This document shows positions 17,670 through 27,000 of a stretch of 64,000 nt of DNA, in pieces; position 1 is the first letter of the stretch; each line of letters opens with the position of its first letter. Source of the stretch: JAPHTQ01 sp050299175 (lineage in GTDB: Bacteria; Pseudomonadota; Gammaproteobacteria; Thiohalomonadales; Thiohalomonadaceae). The stretch lies in assembly GCA_050299175.1 (NCBI GenBank), contig JBNKVM010000023.1, forward strand, positions 20,554 through 84,553. The letters run 5' to 3'. A model generated the notes under the pieces. That model was not told the origin of the DNA and made no database searches. It was given only the letters and a program-made list of their open reading frames with translations. The position numbers were made by a program, and so were the translations under genes.

Positions 17670-18581
17670 ATGACAGCGATACTCGAATTCATATCGGTTA
17701 GCAAGACATTCCGGCAACGACGGAAAGCCGTCGCGGCTCTGCATGAAGTATCTTTTTCAGTTAAAGAAGGTGAGGTATTTGGTTTCGTCGGTCCTAATGG
17801 GGCTGGCAAATCCACGACCATCAAGATAATGCTCGATGTCATCCGCGATTATGTTGGCTCTGTCAAAATCTACGGAAAAGATGCCCGTGAAGCAGAGGCT
17901 CGCCATGGCGTTGCGTACCTGCCCGAGTCACCCGTACTCTACGAACAATTCACACCACTGGAAACTCTACGAATGGCTCTACGTATGTATGGCATCAGGA
18001 AAAAAAATGAACATCAGTGGTGCATGCAATGGCTGGAACGTTTCTCCGTCGATACTTATGCTCAGCGCCGCATTCGACACTTGTCTAAAGGCAATGTGCA
18101 ACGTGTTGCACTGGCCCACGCAATGGTTGTCTCACCGAAATTACTTGTTCTGGATGAACCATTATCTGGACTCGATCCAGTTGGCCGGAAAGATGTCATC
18201 GACATTTTGGCAGAGTACAAAAACAATGGGGGTGCAATATTCTTCACTTCGCATGTGTTACACGATGTCGAACGCATTGCTGATCGTTTCGGTTTCATTA
18301 ACGAAGGTGAACTGCTGACAACCCGCTCACCCCGCGACCTCATGTCAGAAAACGCAGACCGTTTCGTCATTCGCTACCGCAGCAATTCTGGTTCAGTCAT
18401 CGACGGGAAAGCATTAAAGGATGGTGAGTATGAAATTGAGCTGGAACAAAAAAACATGCCTGATTGGCTAACGAGACTCAATGCCGAAAACGGTAGTGTC
18501 ATCAGTATTAAATCTGCCGTTTCTCTGGAAAAGGTTTTCTTCCGCATCCTCGAAGAAAGGAACAACAGGCAACGTTTGTGA
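17670..18581 (+). CDS. ABC transporter ATPase next to the pilin genes
   Basis: This is a 303-residue nucleotide-binding subunit. Walker A is GPNGAGKST (41-49), the signature is LSKGNVQRVALA (usual LSGGQ altered to LSKGN, common in this subgroup), and Walker B is LLVLDEPLSGLD, with the switch histidine in FTSHVLHDVERIAD. About 80 residues follow the ATPase core, as in ABC-2 exporters. The permease and TPR-like protein upstream complete the system. GTG at 17661 overlaps the preceding stop and could serve as a coupled start. By position it is the counterpart of Myxococcus PilH. Confidence 0.85.
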   Translation: MTAILEFISVSKTFRQRRKAVAALHEVSFSVKEGEVFGFVGPNGAGKSTTIKIMLDVIRDYVGSVKIYGKDAREAEARHGVAYLPESPVLYEQFTPLETLRMALRMYGIRKKNEHQWCMQWLERFSVDTYAQRRIRHLSKGNVQRVALAHAMVVSPKLLVLDEPLSGLDPVGRKDVIDILAEYKNNGGAIFFTSHVLHDVERIADRFGFINEGELLTTRSPRDLMSENADRFVIRYRSNSGSVIDGKALKDGEYEIELEQKNMPDWLTRLNAENGSVISIKSAVSLEKVFFRILEERNNRQRL

Positions 18582-18594
18582 AAAACGTAGTTAG

Positions 18595-18670
<76 letters not shown>

Positions 18671-18689
18671 AAGGAAAGCTAAGCGGCTG

Positions 18690-18717
18690 ATTATATTGCA
18701 TTAAACGAAAATTCCAA
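18690..18717 (-). promoter_or_regulatory. promoter of tRNA-Thr
   Basis: Leftward, TTGGAA (18717-18712) and a perfect TATAAT (18695-18690) are separated by 16 bases. The predicted start is about 12 bases before the tRNA. Confidence 0.75.
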
Positions 18718-18914
18718 GTCTTCTCCATCGAAATAGATATCTAATGGCTAACAGACGAGTTTTCATTGCAAATGTACATTCAGCAACAATGTTAACTTAT
18801 TGAATTCTATTGGAATACCAGTCTGAGGGGCATTCACTACCGCTAGTCTGCTTTTATCGCCCAATTATCACCCATGGCTAGACTCACGGTAACTATACGC
18901 TTATAGGTAGAGGT

Positions 18915-19373
18915 ATGAAAAAGTGTGAAGGATTTACCCTGATTGAGCTTGGATTCACCGTTGTCATAGTGGCTATAGTGACGACGCTGGCAATCCCGAG
19001 CATGACGGAGCTCTTTAAGAGCACCCGGATAACCAATGGTGTCAATGAATTCGTTGCTGCTCTGCAATTGGCTCGCAGTGAGGCCGTCAAGCGTGGCGAA
19101 TCTGTTAGCATCAATGCCGATGGCGTCGACTGGGAAGATGGCTGGCTGGTGGTCACGGCAGGGGGCGTCACCCTGAAACAATTCAAGCAGTTACACGTGG
19201 ACATGACCGTGACAAGCGTAGGAGGTTTTACCTCCTTTACCTATGATGCGACAGGTCGAATCGACAATGCCGACACTCTGACCTGGTGTGATGACAGAAC
19301 GGCCGAAAATGGACGCCTAATTGCCATCAATGCAACAGGCCGGACCAGCGTGGACACTTTTGCCTGTCCCTGA
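18915..19373 (+). CDS. fimT: minor pilin FimT (GspH-like)
   Basis: This 152-residue prepilin has the short leader MKKCEG followed by FTLIELGFTVVIVAIV. The region ITNGVNEFVAALQLARSEAVKRG is characteristic of FimT/GspH, where helix alpha-1 leads into the small head. It is first in the run fimT-pilV-pilW-pilX-pilY1-pilE. FimT-type pilins sit in the priming complex at the pilus tip and in some species help DNA uptake. Only one FimT/FimU-type gene is present here, whereas Pseudomonas has two. The 244-base gap upstream holds the tRNA promoter and must hold the operon promoter, which I could not pin down. Confidence 0.88.
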   Translation: MKKCEGFTLIELGFTVVIVAIVTTLAIPSMTELFKSTRITNGVNEFVAALQLARSEAVKRGESVSINADGVDWEDGWLVVTAGGVTLKQFKQLHVDMTVTSVGGFTSFTYDATGRIDNADTLTWCDDRTAENGRLIAINATGRTSVDTFACP

Positions 19374-19393
19374 TTAAAGGCGTGTACATAGTT

Positions 19394-19912
19394 ATGAAAA
19401 GCAATCACAACAATGGTTTTACCCTCGTCGAAGTGCTGGTGACCGTTGTCATTCTGGCAATCGGTTTACTTGGGCTTGCTGGTTTGCAACTAAACGGTTT
19501 ATTGCACAATACCACGGCCTATGAACGTTCACAGGCCATCATTCTTGCCTACGACATCATCGACCGGATGCGCGCCAATCGCGATAACGTTGCCAGTTAT
19601 GCCACCGCATTAAATGTAGAACCGACCAGCACCAACTGTTTCGGTGCCGCGGCAGACTGCTCCCCTGCCGAAATAGCCGCTTTTGATCTTAACCAGTGGA
19701 AATGCAGCCTGGGTCAATGGGTTGACGATGCAGACTGTATAGCCCTTGATGGCGCAGGCATTATTGATAGCACCGGTAAGCTGTCCAATGGGGACGGTTC
19801 GATCAGCATTAATGCGGTAAATGAAACTGTCACCGTAACGATCCAATGGGAAGAAAACCGCGACGACGATGCAAACCGGTTTACTTCTCTCTCTGTAACC
19901 ACATTGATATAG
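19394..19912 (+). CDS. pilV: minor pilin PilV
   Basis: This is a 172-residue prepilin with leader MKSNHNNG and then FTLVEVLVTVVILAIGLLGL, the PilV signature. The segment SQAIILAYDIIDRMRANRDN is also typical. ATG 19394 is chosen because it gives a normal eight-residue leader; GTG 19382 would add four residues and sits too close to the only AAAGG. With FimT, PilW, PilX and PilE it should form the complex that primes pilus assembly and carries PilY1. Confidence 0.88.
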   Translation: MKSNHNNGFTLVEVLVTVVILAIGLLGLAGLQLNGLLHNTTAYERSQAIILAYDIIDRMRANRDNVASYATALNVEPTSTNCFGAAADCSPAEIAAFDLNQWKCSLGQWVDDADCIALDGAGIIDSTGKLSNGDGSISINAVNETVTVTIQWEENRDDDANRFTSLSVTTLI

Positions 19913-19916
19913 CGCT

Positions 19917-21035
19917 ATGTCAAAACTCAATCTCAAATCTCAGCGTGGTTTTACCATCATCGAAGTCATGGTGGCGGTAACACTGAGTCTTATCGTGCTC
20001 GCTGGCGTTACACAGATTTATCTCGGCAGTAAAACCACTTACAAAATGCAAGAGGCTTCTTCCGAGGTACAGGAAAGCGGACGCTTCGCCATGGATTTCA
20101 TCAGCAAGGACGTTCGTATGGCAGGTTACATCGGCTGTGCTAACCCCGATTTCGTAGCCATAACAAATAACATCGATGACACTAAGGCCGGAAACGCTGG
20201 CGCCAGGACCACGGCTGCCACTTTTGTCGGCACAAACGGTATTATTGGCTATGACTACGATGGCACCATTGCCAACTTTCCCGCTGATCTTGTCAACTAT
20301 GGTCTGGCTGCCTACGATCCCTTAAATCCAGTGACCGGCGATGTAATAGGTGAAACCAGCATTCTATATATGCAGGGTGCCCGGGGATGTGAGGGTGGAG
20401 ACATCGTTTGCCACAACAATGCCAGTGCCGCAGCAAAAGCCTGTCCTGGCGCTATCGGTAACGTAAACAGTGCGGAGTACCGGATCGCCAATAATGATAC
20501 CTGTCAGATAGCGCAAAACGATATCGTGCTGCTTTCCAATTGCGTTACCGCTGATATCCATGCCGTAACCAACGTTCCTAATGGCTCAAACTACGTCACC
20601 ATTGCGCACAGTAATTCTCTCAACAAGTCATCCAGCCTAAGCGCCAGCTACGGCTCCGGTTCCTCACTCTACAGAATGAGCGTACAGATTTACTACATCG
20701 GTATTGGTGCATCAGGGCGGCCGGCGCTATTCCGTAGCGAACTGCAGGGCAACAATATGGTGAAGGAAGAACTGGTGGAAGGCGTCTACGACATGGACAT
20801 CACCTACGGCGAGGATCCCGATGGGGATGACGCACCGAATCGCTATGTCACAGCGGCGGCCGTGACCAACTGGGAAGAGGTTGTCAGTGCAGGAATTTCG
20901 TTATTCACAAGATCACGCAGGGATGGTGTAACCGAAGTACCATCACCCTACCGCTTTAATGCAGCTAATGTTACTGACAGTCGACTGCGACGCGACTTCA
21001 GTTCAACCATTACACTTCGCAACAGGGTAAAATGA
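19917..21035 (+). CDS. pilW: minor pilin PilW
   Basis: This 372-residue prepilin has the leader MSKLNLKSQRG, then FTIIEVMVAVTLSLIVLAG. The following region ESGRFAMDFISKDVRMAGYIGC is the conserved PilW stretch. It is larger than the other minor pilins, as expected for PilW. The stop overlaps the pilX start (ATGA), so translation is coupled. Several cysteines in the head (for example GCEGGDIVCHN) may form disulfides. Confidence 0.9.
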   Translation: MSKLNLKSQRGFTIIEVMVAVTLSLIVLAGVTQIYLGSKTTYKMQEASSEVQESGRFAMDFISKDVRMAGYIGCANPDFVAITNNIDDTKAGNAGARTTAATFVGTNGIIGYDYDGTIANFPADLVNYGLAAYDPLNPVTGDVIGETSILYMQGARGCEGGDIVCHNNASAAAKACPGAIGNVNSAEYRIANNDTCQIAQNDIVLLSNCVTADIHAVTNVPNGSNYVTIAHSNSLNKSSSLSASYGSGSSLYRMSVQIYYIGIGASGRPALFRSELQGNNMVKEELVEGVYDMDITYGEDPDGDDAPNRYVTAAAVTNWEEVVSAGISLFTRSRRDGVTEVPSPYRFNAANVTDSRLRRDFSSTITLRNRVK

Positions 21036-21586
21036 TGATGGGCAATAAACGCATAACATCAATGCCAACTAGCAGAGAGGCACAACGTGGTGCTTTACTG
21101 GTTGTCAGTATGTTACTGCTCACGGTTATGACGCTAATCGGGGTGACCGGGATGCGTAACACCACTCTTGAAGAAAAAATGGTCGGCAATACCCGTGATC
21201 TGCAACTGGCATTTAATGCCGCGGAAGGGGCGATGCGCCGCTCTGAAGACTTGCTTCGTGTCGTTAACCTGCCAAATTTCCTTGACTATGACGGCACTAA
21301 TACAGGCGGTTACTACAATGCTGACTCGACCATCTGGACACAACCCAGCTTTAGCTGGAACTTCGCCGATAATTTTGTCGTTGAGTGCGGCAGCAATACC
21401 CTTGGTGGCGACCTGGGTGTTTCTGCACAACCCACCTGCTATATCGAAGAACTCCCCGCAGTGAAGGCTGGCGCTGATCTGGAAGCAGGCACCGCGCTCA
21501 CACAAAACATGTACAGAATTACTGCCAGGGCACTAGGTGGCACAAGCACCGCTGAGGTTATCCTGCAGGAAACATTCCGGAGGTAG
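21032..21586 (+). CDS. pilX: minor pilin PilX
   Basis: This 184-residue protein has QRGALLVVSMLLLTVMTLIGV and TTLEEKMVGNTRDLQLAFNA, the PilX N-terminal family pattern. This class normally lacks the E5 seen in other pilins, so its absence here is not a defect. Three consecutive ATG codons (21032, 21035, 21038) leave the exact start open; the first overlaps the pilW stop. It precedes pilY1 by two bases, and PilX is thought to help mount PilY1 on the pilus. Confidence 0.87.
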   Translation: MMMGNKRITSMPTSREAQRGALLVVSMLLLTVMTLIGVTGMRNTTLEEKMVGNTRDLQLAFNAAEGAMRRSEDLLRVVNLPNFLDYDGTNTGGYYNADSTIWTQPSFSWNFADNFVVECGSNTLGGDLGVSAQPTCYIEELPAVKAGADLEAGTALTQNMYRITARALGGTSTAEVILQETFRR

Positions 21587-21588
21587 TC

Positions 21589-24500
21589 ATGTATACACAT
21601 GGTTCACACAAACAAGTCACAAAAGTTCGTTGGCATCGTGCTATGCGCGCTTTCTCCGCGGTACTCCTTGCAGGGGCCTCGCTAACCGGTTACGCCTACA
21701 CCACCGACATCTCTCCCACTCCGCTCTACCTGGGTTCCGGGGTCGAACCCAATGTTGTCTACATTATCGATGATTCAGGCTCCATGGGAATTTCATATAT
21801 CGGCGCAAGTTGCAGTGGTGATAGGGATACCAAACGGAGTACTGCATCAAAATTCAATACGCTCTACTATAACCCTACTGTCACATACACTCCTCCCCTC
21901 GACGATACAGGTACAAGCTTAGCCAACTCCGACTTTACCAATGCCAAAACCAATGGCTACGATAGTGGTTCCACAACAGTTGATCTCTCTGCAAACTATA
22001 TCGCAACCTGGGGAGAATCAGGTTCCGGCTGCAACACTTACTATACTGATGGCGGCGTAACCGGCATAACCGGCTACGACTCAAATGGTAAGGGACCCGC
22101 CTATTACCATGTATTCGATCCAGCAAACGCAAACTGTACTTCTACCAACTTTGCTGATGAGGATTGTTACGACTATGTCCAGGTAACATCCACATCGGGT
22201 ACTGGTGGCACCGATGAGCGAACCAATTTCGCCAACTGGTACAGCTATTACCGTACACGACTGATGACCTCCAAGGCAGGATCCAGTCTTGCCTTTGATA
22301 AACTGGGAAGAAAATATCGCATCGGCTACGGCAGAATTAATAAATACTCCACCACGATTGACGGCGTCTCGACTGGCGCACTGGAAAGGGGCGTCAGGAA
22401 TTTCGAAGGAAGCGATAGAACCAACTTCTTTACCTGGCTATTTGCATCAGGTGCAAGCGGAAGTACTCCACTTCGCAAAGCACTGAATTACGTCGGCCAG
22501 TACTATAGCCGCACTGATGACCAAGGGCCGTATAGCACCACACCAGGGGCGTCAGGCGGTAACCTGCTCAGTTGCCAGACAAATTACACGGTACTGATGA
22601 CCGACGGTTACTGGAGTAACGGTACTTCATACGATGCCGATACCTCTGGCGCCCGGTTGAATGTTGATAACACTGCTGGCTCAACCATTACTAATCCCGA
22701 TGGTGACACATATACTTATAGCCCAGTTTCTCCCTACAAAGATAGCAATGACAATACCCTTGCCGATGTAGCGATGTACTACTGGAAGAATGACCTCTCG
22801 GGCGGAGCGAGCGGCCTGAAAAATAATGTTGCTATCAATAATGACGATCCGGCCTTTTGGCAACATATGGTCACCCTCAGCATCGGCCTTGGCGTACCCA
22901 CATCAGTCGATCCAACAGCCGCCTTTAATGCTATCGGTGACACCAGCACAACGATTACCTGGAATGATCCAGATTATGGTAGTGACTTGGATAAGGCGGA
23001 CGACTTCCTGCACGCCGCGATTAACGGCCATGGCGGCTTCTACAATGCACAATCACCGCAGGAATTCGCCGTATCAATGACCAACGCGCTGAAAAAGGTT
23101 GCCGGGCGCGAAAGCTCCGCGGCTTCCATTGCCACAAACTCAACCCGTATCGATACCGGCACCTATATCTATCAGGCAAAATATGACAGCCGTGACTGGC
23201 ATGGCGAAATCAGGGCGATTTCCATCAATTCCGATGGCAGTATTGGCAGCGCGGTCGCAGGCTGGGATGGCACAGGAAACCTCGGCAGCTACGCTTCGCG
23301 GAATATTTATACTTATAACGGCAGCAATGCTGTCAGCTTCGTCTATGGCAACCTGAGTCCCACGCAACAGACAGCACTCAATTCCTCAGTCGATCTGACC
23401 AACTACATTCGCGGCGACAAGAGCAAGGAAATATCCAATGGTGGCACCTTCCGCGACCGCGCCTATCTACTCGGTGACATTGTCGATTCCGACCCATGGT
23501 TTGTTGGTCAGGCCAATTTTGGCTACAACATTCTGGGTGGTGACGAGGGTGATAAATATGTCGACTTCCTGGCCGCAATGGAGACACGTACTCCGATGCT
23601 CTACGTCGGCGCCAACGACGGTATGCTGCATGCCTATGATGCGGAAACCGGTGATGAGAAATTCGCCTACATCCCCAGTGTGGTGATACCTAACCTGAAG
23701 TATCTCGCAGATCCCTATTACGGTGTCAGCGTCGATCATACCTTTTACGTTAATGCCAGCCCCAAAGCTGGAGATGCTTACATTGATGTCGGAAGTGGGG
23801 ATGAGTGGCGCACAATACTGGTCGGCGCAACAGGCCAGGGTGGCAAAAGCGTCTTCGCCCTTGATGTTACCGATCCGGACACCTTCTCTACCAGCAATAT
23901 TCTGTGGGAGTTTAATTACGTCCCCGGCACCGCTTGCACTGCAGGGGTAACCGGCTGTGAGGATGTTGGTTACACCCTTGGGCAACCCTCTGTCGTGCGA
24001 CTCGAAAATGGCCAATGGGCGGCAGTTTTTGCTAACGGTTACAACAGTGACAGCCAAACCGCGCAGCTATTCATTGTCGATATCGAAACAGGCAGGCTGA
24101 TCAAAGCCATAGACACTGGAGTGGGCAACTCAACTGACATCGTACCACCCGATTCTCCCAACGGACTCAGTACGCCAGTTGTGGCCGATACAGATGGCAA
24201 CCGCAGTGCCGATACCATCTATGCGGGAGATCTACACGGCAATCTGTGGAAATTCGACATATCAGACGATACAAACACCAGCAACTGGGATGTGGCGATA
24301 AAAACTGGCATCAATGTTAAACCGCTTTTTGTCGCTCGCGGCCCAAGTAATGAAGTGCAACCGATTTTCGCAAAGCCTCAGGTCGGACGTAACAAGGCCG
24401 GTGGATTCATCGTCTACTTTGGCACCGGAAAATACTTTGAGACAGGCGACAACATTGTCACCGCACCTGCTGATGTCATGAGTTTCTATGGCATCTTCGA

Positions 24501-25086
24501 TTCAACCAGTGTCTCCGCGACAACCTCTCGTACGGATCTGTTACAACAAACCATATACTTTGAAGATAAAGTCTTCATTAATTCGGATAGTGAATCAACT
24601 GAAAAGTGGACACGCCTAGTGACCGATAATGGCATGCCTGCCACAAAAAAAGGATGGTATATCGATCTGATATCGGCTGACCCGGCAGCTAGTGGTGGTT
24701 ATGGCACGATAGGCGAAAGGGTTATTAGTGAGCCACTGGTATGGGAGGATCGAATCATATTTGTCACATTGATCCCTAATGAAGATGCCTGCAGTTTTGG
24801 AGGCGACAGTTGGATCATGGAAGTTGATCCCCAGGACGGTGGACGATTGGACCATGCCGTGTTCGACATGAACCTAGACGGGAGCATTGACACTAAGGAC
24901 GACTATGGCGCAGGTCAAACACCGGTCAGTGGTACAAAGCTAGGCGGTATTATCAAACGACCAGCGGCAATCTGTGCAGACGATAAATGCTACAAGTACA
25001 CCAGTTCCTCATCGGGTAAGGTGGACGTAGTAACCAACAAGGGCGTTGATTCCGCCGGGCGACAATCCTGGGAGCAACTGAAATAA
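21589..25086 (+). CDS. pilY1: PilY1 tip-associated pilus adhesin and mechanosensor
   Basis: The protein is 1165 residues. An N-terminal signal region (hydrophobic about 18-36) is followed by a von Willebrand A-type domain with the metal site D61-x-S63-x-S65 (DDSGSMG). The C-terminal half is a PilY1 beta-propeller (YVGANDGMLHAYDAETGDE). It carries the calcium loop DTDGNRSAD (867-875), equivalent to the loop that controls retraction in Pseudomonas. A second EF-hand-like site, DMNLDGSID (1093-1101), is near the C-terminus. It sits within the minor pilin operon. The length and order are normal for the family. Confidence 0.93.
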   Translation: MYTHGSHKQVTKVRWHRAMRAFSAVLLAGASLTGYAYTTDISPTPLYLGSGVEPNVVYIIDDSGSMGISYIGASCSGDRDTKRSTASKFNTLYYNPTVTYTPPLDDTGTSLANSDFTNAKTNGYDSGSTTVDLSANYIATWGESGSGCNTYYTDGGVTGITGYDSNGKGPAYYHVFDPANANCTSTNFADEDCYDYVQVTSTSGTGGTDERTNFANWYSYYRTRLMTSKAGSSLAFDKLGRKYRIGYGRINKYSTTIDGVSTGALERGVRNFEGSDRTNFFTWLFASGASGSTPLRKALNYVGQYYSRTDDQGPYSTTPGASGGNLLSCQTNYTVLMTDGYWSNGTSYDADTSGARLNVDNTAGSTITNPDGDTYTYSPVSPYKDSNDNTLADVAMYYWKNDLSGGASGLKNNVAINNDDPAFWQHMVTLSIGLGVPTSVDPTAAFNAIGDTSTTITWNDPDYGSDLDKADDFLHAAINGHGGFYNAQSPQEFAVSMTNALKKVAGRESSAASIATNSTRIDTGTYIYQAKYDSRDWHGEIRAISINSDGSIGSAVAGWDGTGNLGSYASRNIYTYNGSNAVSFVYGNLSPTQQTALNSSVDLTNYIRGDKSKEISNGGTFRDRAYLLGDIVDSDPWFVGQANFGYNILGGDEGDKYVDFLAAMETRTPMLYVGANDGMLHAYDAETGDEKFAYIPSVVIPNLKYLADPYYGVSVDHTFYVNASPKAGDAYIDVGSGDEWRTILVGATGQGGKSVFALDVTDPDTFSTSNILWEFNYVPGTACTAGVTGCEDVGYTLGQPSVVRLENGQWAAVFANGYNSDSQTAQLFIVDIETGRLIKAIDTGVGNSTDIVPPDSPNGLSTPVVADTDGNRSADTIYAGDLHGNLWKFDISDDTNTSNWDVAIKTGINVKPLFVARGPSNEVQPIFAKPQVGRNKAGGFIVYFGTGKYFETGDNIVTAPADVMSFYGIFDSTSVSATTSRTDLLQQTIYFEDKVFINSDSESTEKWTRLVTDNGMPATKKGWYIDLISADPAASGGYGTIGERVISEPLVWEDRIIFVTLIPNEDACSFGGDSWIMEVDPQDGGRLDHAVFDMNLDGSIDTKDDYGAGQTPVSGTKLGGIIKRPAAICADDKCYKYTSSSSGKVDVVTNKGVDSAGRQSWEQLK

Positions 25087-25118
25087 TGTCTGAATTATTT
25101 AACTGCGGGACAACAGGC

Positions 25119-25607
25119 ATGAAGAAAGCAAATACAGGCTTCTCACTCATCGAGCTGGTGACAGGTGTGGTAATCGTCGGAATACTGGCAGCGATCGCCA
25201 TACCCGCCTACATGGAGCAGATGAGGAAGGTAAGACGTACTGATGCGATGACAGCATTGGAAATTTGCGCCAATGCCATGGAGAGGCTTTATACACAACA
25301 GTTCACTTACATTGGCGCGGGGACTGTTACTAATATTGATGGTACTAACGCTGTTGGCCCTCCAGATCCACTGATCTGCCCGGCAGCGACTGACTATTAC
25401 GCCATCGTCATCAATGCGGGCGTAACCGCAACCACTTTTACCCTGAGAGCTACGCCTATTGCCGGTAGCAGACAAGATGGCGATGGTTTTTTGGAGCTGA
25501 CAGAGAGTGGAGCTGAAAGATGGGATGAAGATAACAATGGTGTAATCGATACAGATCTCGGGCCGCCACCCTTCGACAATAACAACTGGACCGCAGAACG
25601 TCCATAA
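25119..25607 (+). CDS. pilE: minor pilin PilE
   Basis: This is a 162-residue prepilin with leader MKKANTG then FSLIELVTGVVIVGILAAIA. The head contains the expected SRQDGDGFLELTESGAERWD near the end, the pattern of PilE minor pilins. ATG 25119 gives a normal seven-residue leader. ATG 25086 overlaps the pilY1 stop and would give an unusual 18-residue leader. It closes the minor pilin operon, converging on ispH with only two bases between the stops, so no separate terminator exists. Confidence 0.85.
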   Translation: MKKANTGFSLIELVTGVVIVGILAAIAIPAYMEQMRKVRRTDAMTALEICANAMERLYTQQFTYIGAGTVTNIDGTNAVGPPDPLICPAATDYYAIVINAGVTATTFTLRATPIAGSRQDGDGFLELTESGAERWDEDNNGVIDTDLGPPPFDNNNWTAERP

Positions 25608-25609
25608 CC

Positions 25610-26548
25610 TCAGTTCCTCTGCAACGCTCTGGGCAGCGGGAAGATCACCTCTTCCCGTTGCCCTTTTCCTTCCTCGACTTGTTCAACGCCCCACTGCTGT
25701 AATTTCTCAATCACAGCTTTAACCAGTATCTCAGGTGCTGATGCGCCTGCGGTAATGCCTACCTTTGTCACGCCATCGAACCAGTCTTGCTGTAGATCAT
25801 CGGCGCTGTCGATAAGGTACGCAGGTTTATCCAGGCGACTGGCAAGTTCGCGCAAGCGATTAGAATTGGAGCTGTTGGGCGAGCCGACAACCAGCACCAG
25901 GTCGCAGCTCTCCGCCAATTGCCTCACTGCATCCTGGCGATTCTGGGTGGCGTAACAGATGTCGTCTCTCTTTGGCCCAACGATTTTTGGAAAACGCTCC
26001 CTGAGCGCGTCGATAATCTCCCGTGCATCGTCCATGGAGAGAGTGGTTTGAGTGACGTAGGCCAGTTGGTCAGGATTGTTTACCACCAACGTCACCACAT
26101 CGTCGCGATTTTCCACCAGATAGATGGAGCCCCCCGCGGCACTGTCGTACTGCCCCATGGTACCTTCTACCTCAGGATGTCCAGCGTGACCAATTAGAAT
26201 CACCTCGTGTCCATCACGGGCGTGACGTGCCACTTCCAGGTGAACTTTGGTCACCAATGGGCAGGTAGCATCGTAAACTTTAAGTCCGCGCTGTTCCGCT
26301 CCACGACGAACAGCCTGCGATACTCCATGAGCACTGAAGATCAGGGTCGCTCCATCAGGTACTTCTTTCAGTTCTTCAACAAACACGGCGCCTTTCCGCC
26401 GCAGGTTCTCAACCACATAACGGTTGTGCACTACTTCATGCCGCACATAGATGGGAGCACCGAACAGTTCCAGGGCCCGATCGACAATAGCGATAGCCCG
26501 GTCGACCCCGGCACAGAAACCACGTGGATTGGCGAGTTGAACCTGCAT
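25610..26548 (-). CDS. ispH: HMBPP reductase (isoprenoid synthesis)
   Basis: IspH (LytB) performs the last step of the MEP pathway, making IPP and DMAPP with an iron-sulfur cluster. The 312-residue protein has the three cluster cysteines C12 (NPRGFCAGV), C96 (DATCPLVTKVH) and C198 (DDICYATQNRQ). The substrate-binding SPNSSNSNRL is intact. It is last in the leftward operon murJ-ribF-ileS-lspA-fkpB-ispH. Confidence 0.96.
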   Translation of the reverse strand: MQVQLANPRGFCAGVDRAIAIVDRALELFGAPIYVRHEVVHNRYVVENLRRKGAVFVEELKEVPDGATLIFSAHGVSQAVRRGAEQRGLKVYDATCPLVTKVHLEVARHARDGHEVILIGHAGHPEVEGTMGQYDSAAGGSIYLVENRDDVVTLVVNNPDQLAYVTQTTLSMDDAREIIDALRERFPKIVGPKRDDICYATQNRQDAVRQLAESCDLVLVVGSPNSSNSNRLRELASRLDKPAYLIDSADDLQQDWFDGVTKVGITAGASAPEILVKAVIEKLQQWGVEQVEEGKGQREEVIFPLPRALQRN

Positions 26549-26565
26549 GAATAACCTGCTGATAT

Positions 26566-27000
26566 CTAGTTTTCGACTGCAACAATTTCAACTTCGAATT
26601 CAAGACGATGCCCTGAGAAGGGATGATTGAAATCGACCTGTACTTCTTCCTCACTCACCTCGGTAACCATACCAGGTAGCTCACCACCATCGGGAAGGGT
26701 AAAGCCAACAACCATCCCCTCCTCCAGTGGCATCTCCGGATCGAAATCACCACGTGGCAGGCGATGAATATTGGCTGTGTCTTTATAACCAAAAGCCTGA
26801 TCGGGCTCGATGACGATGGTTTCGTGGTCACCCGTTTTGAGGCCCAGCAACGACTGCTCCAGGCCCGGAGCCAGGGTGCCATCACCCAGAGTGAAAGCGA
26901 TGGGCTCGTTATCCTCCCAAGTAGAATCGGCCACGGTGCCATCCTCCAACAGGATACGGTAGTGCAACACCACTTTGCTCTTGATACCGATCAGGTTCAC
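26566..27000 (-). CDS. fkpB: FKBP-type peptidyl-prolyl isomerase (SlpA)
   Basis: This 144-residue SlpA-type FKBP has a split FKBP domain with an inserted chaperone flap. Visible pieces are HYRILLEDGTVADST, the core TLAPGLEQSLLGLKTGD, and FGYKDTANIHRLPR. It catalyses proline isomerisation and acts as a chaperone in the cytoplasm. The start overlaps the lspA stop by four bases. The lspA-fkpB-ispH order is widely conserved in Gammaproteobacteria. Confidence 0.92.
   Translation of the reverse strand: MNLIGIKSKVVLHYRILLEDGTVADSTWEDNEPIAFTLGDGTLAPGLEQSLLGLKTGDHETIVIEPDQAFGYKDTANIHRLPRGDFDPEMPLEEGMVVGFTLPDGGELPGMVTEVSEEEVQVDFNHPFSGHRLEFEVEIVAVEN

Noticed and set aside
21032..21586. Defective PilX because of the missing E5
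   Set aside because: The PilX N-terminal family normally lacks this glutamate, and the rest of the family pattern is intact.
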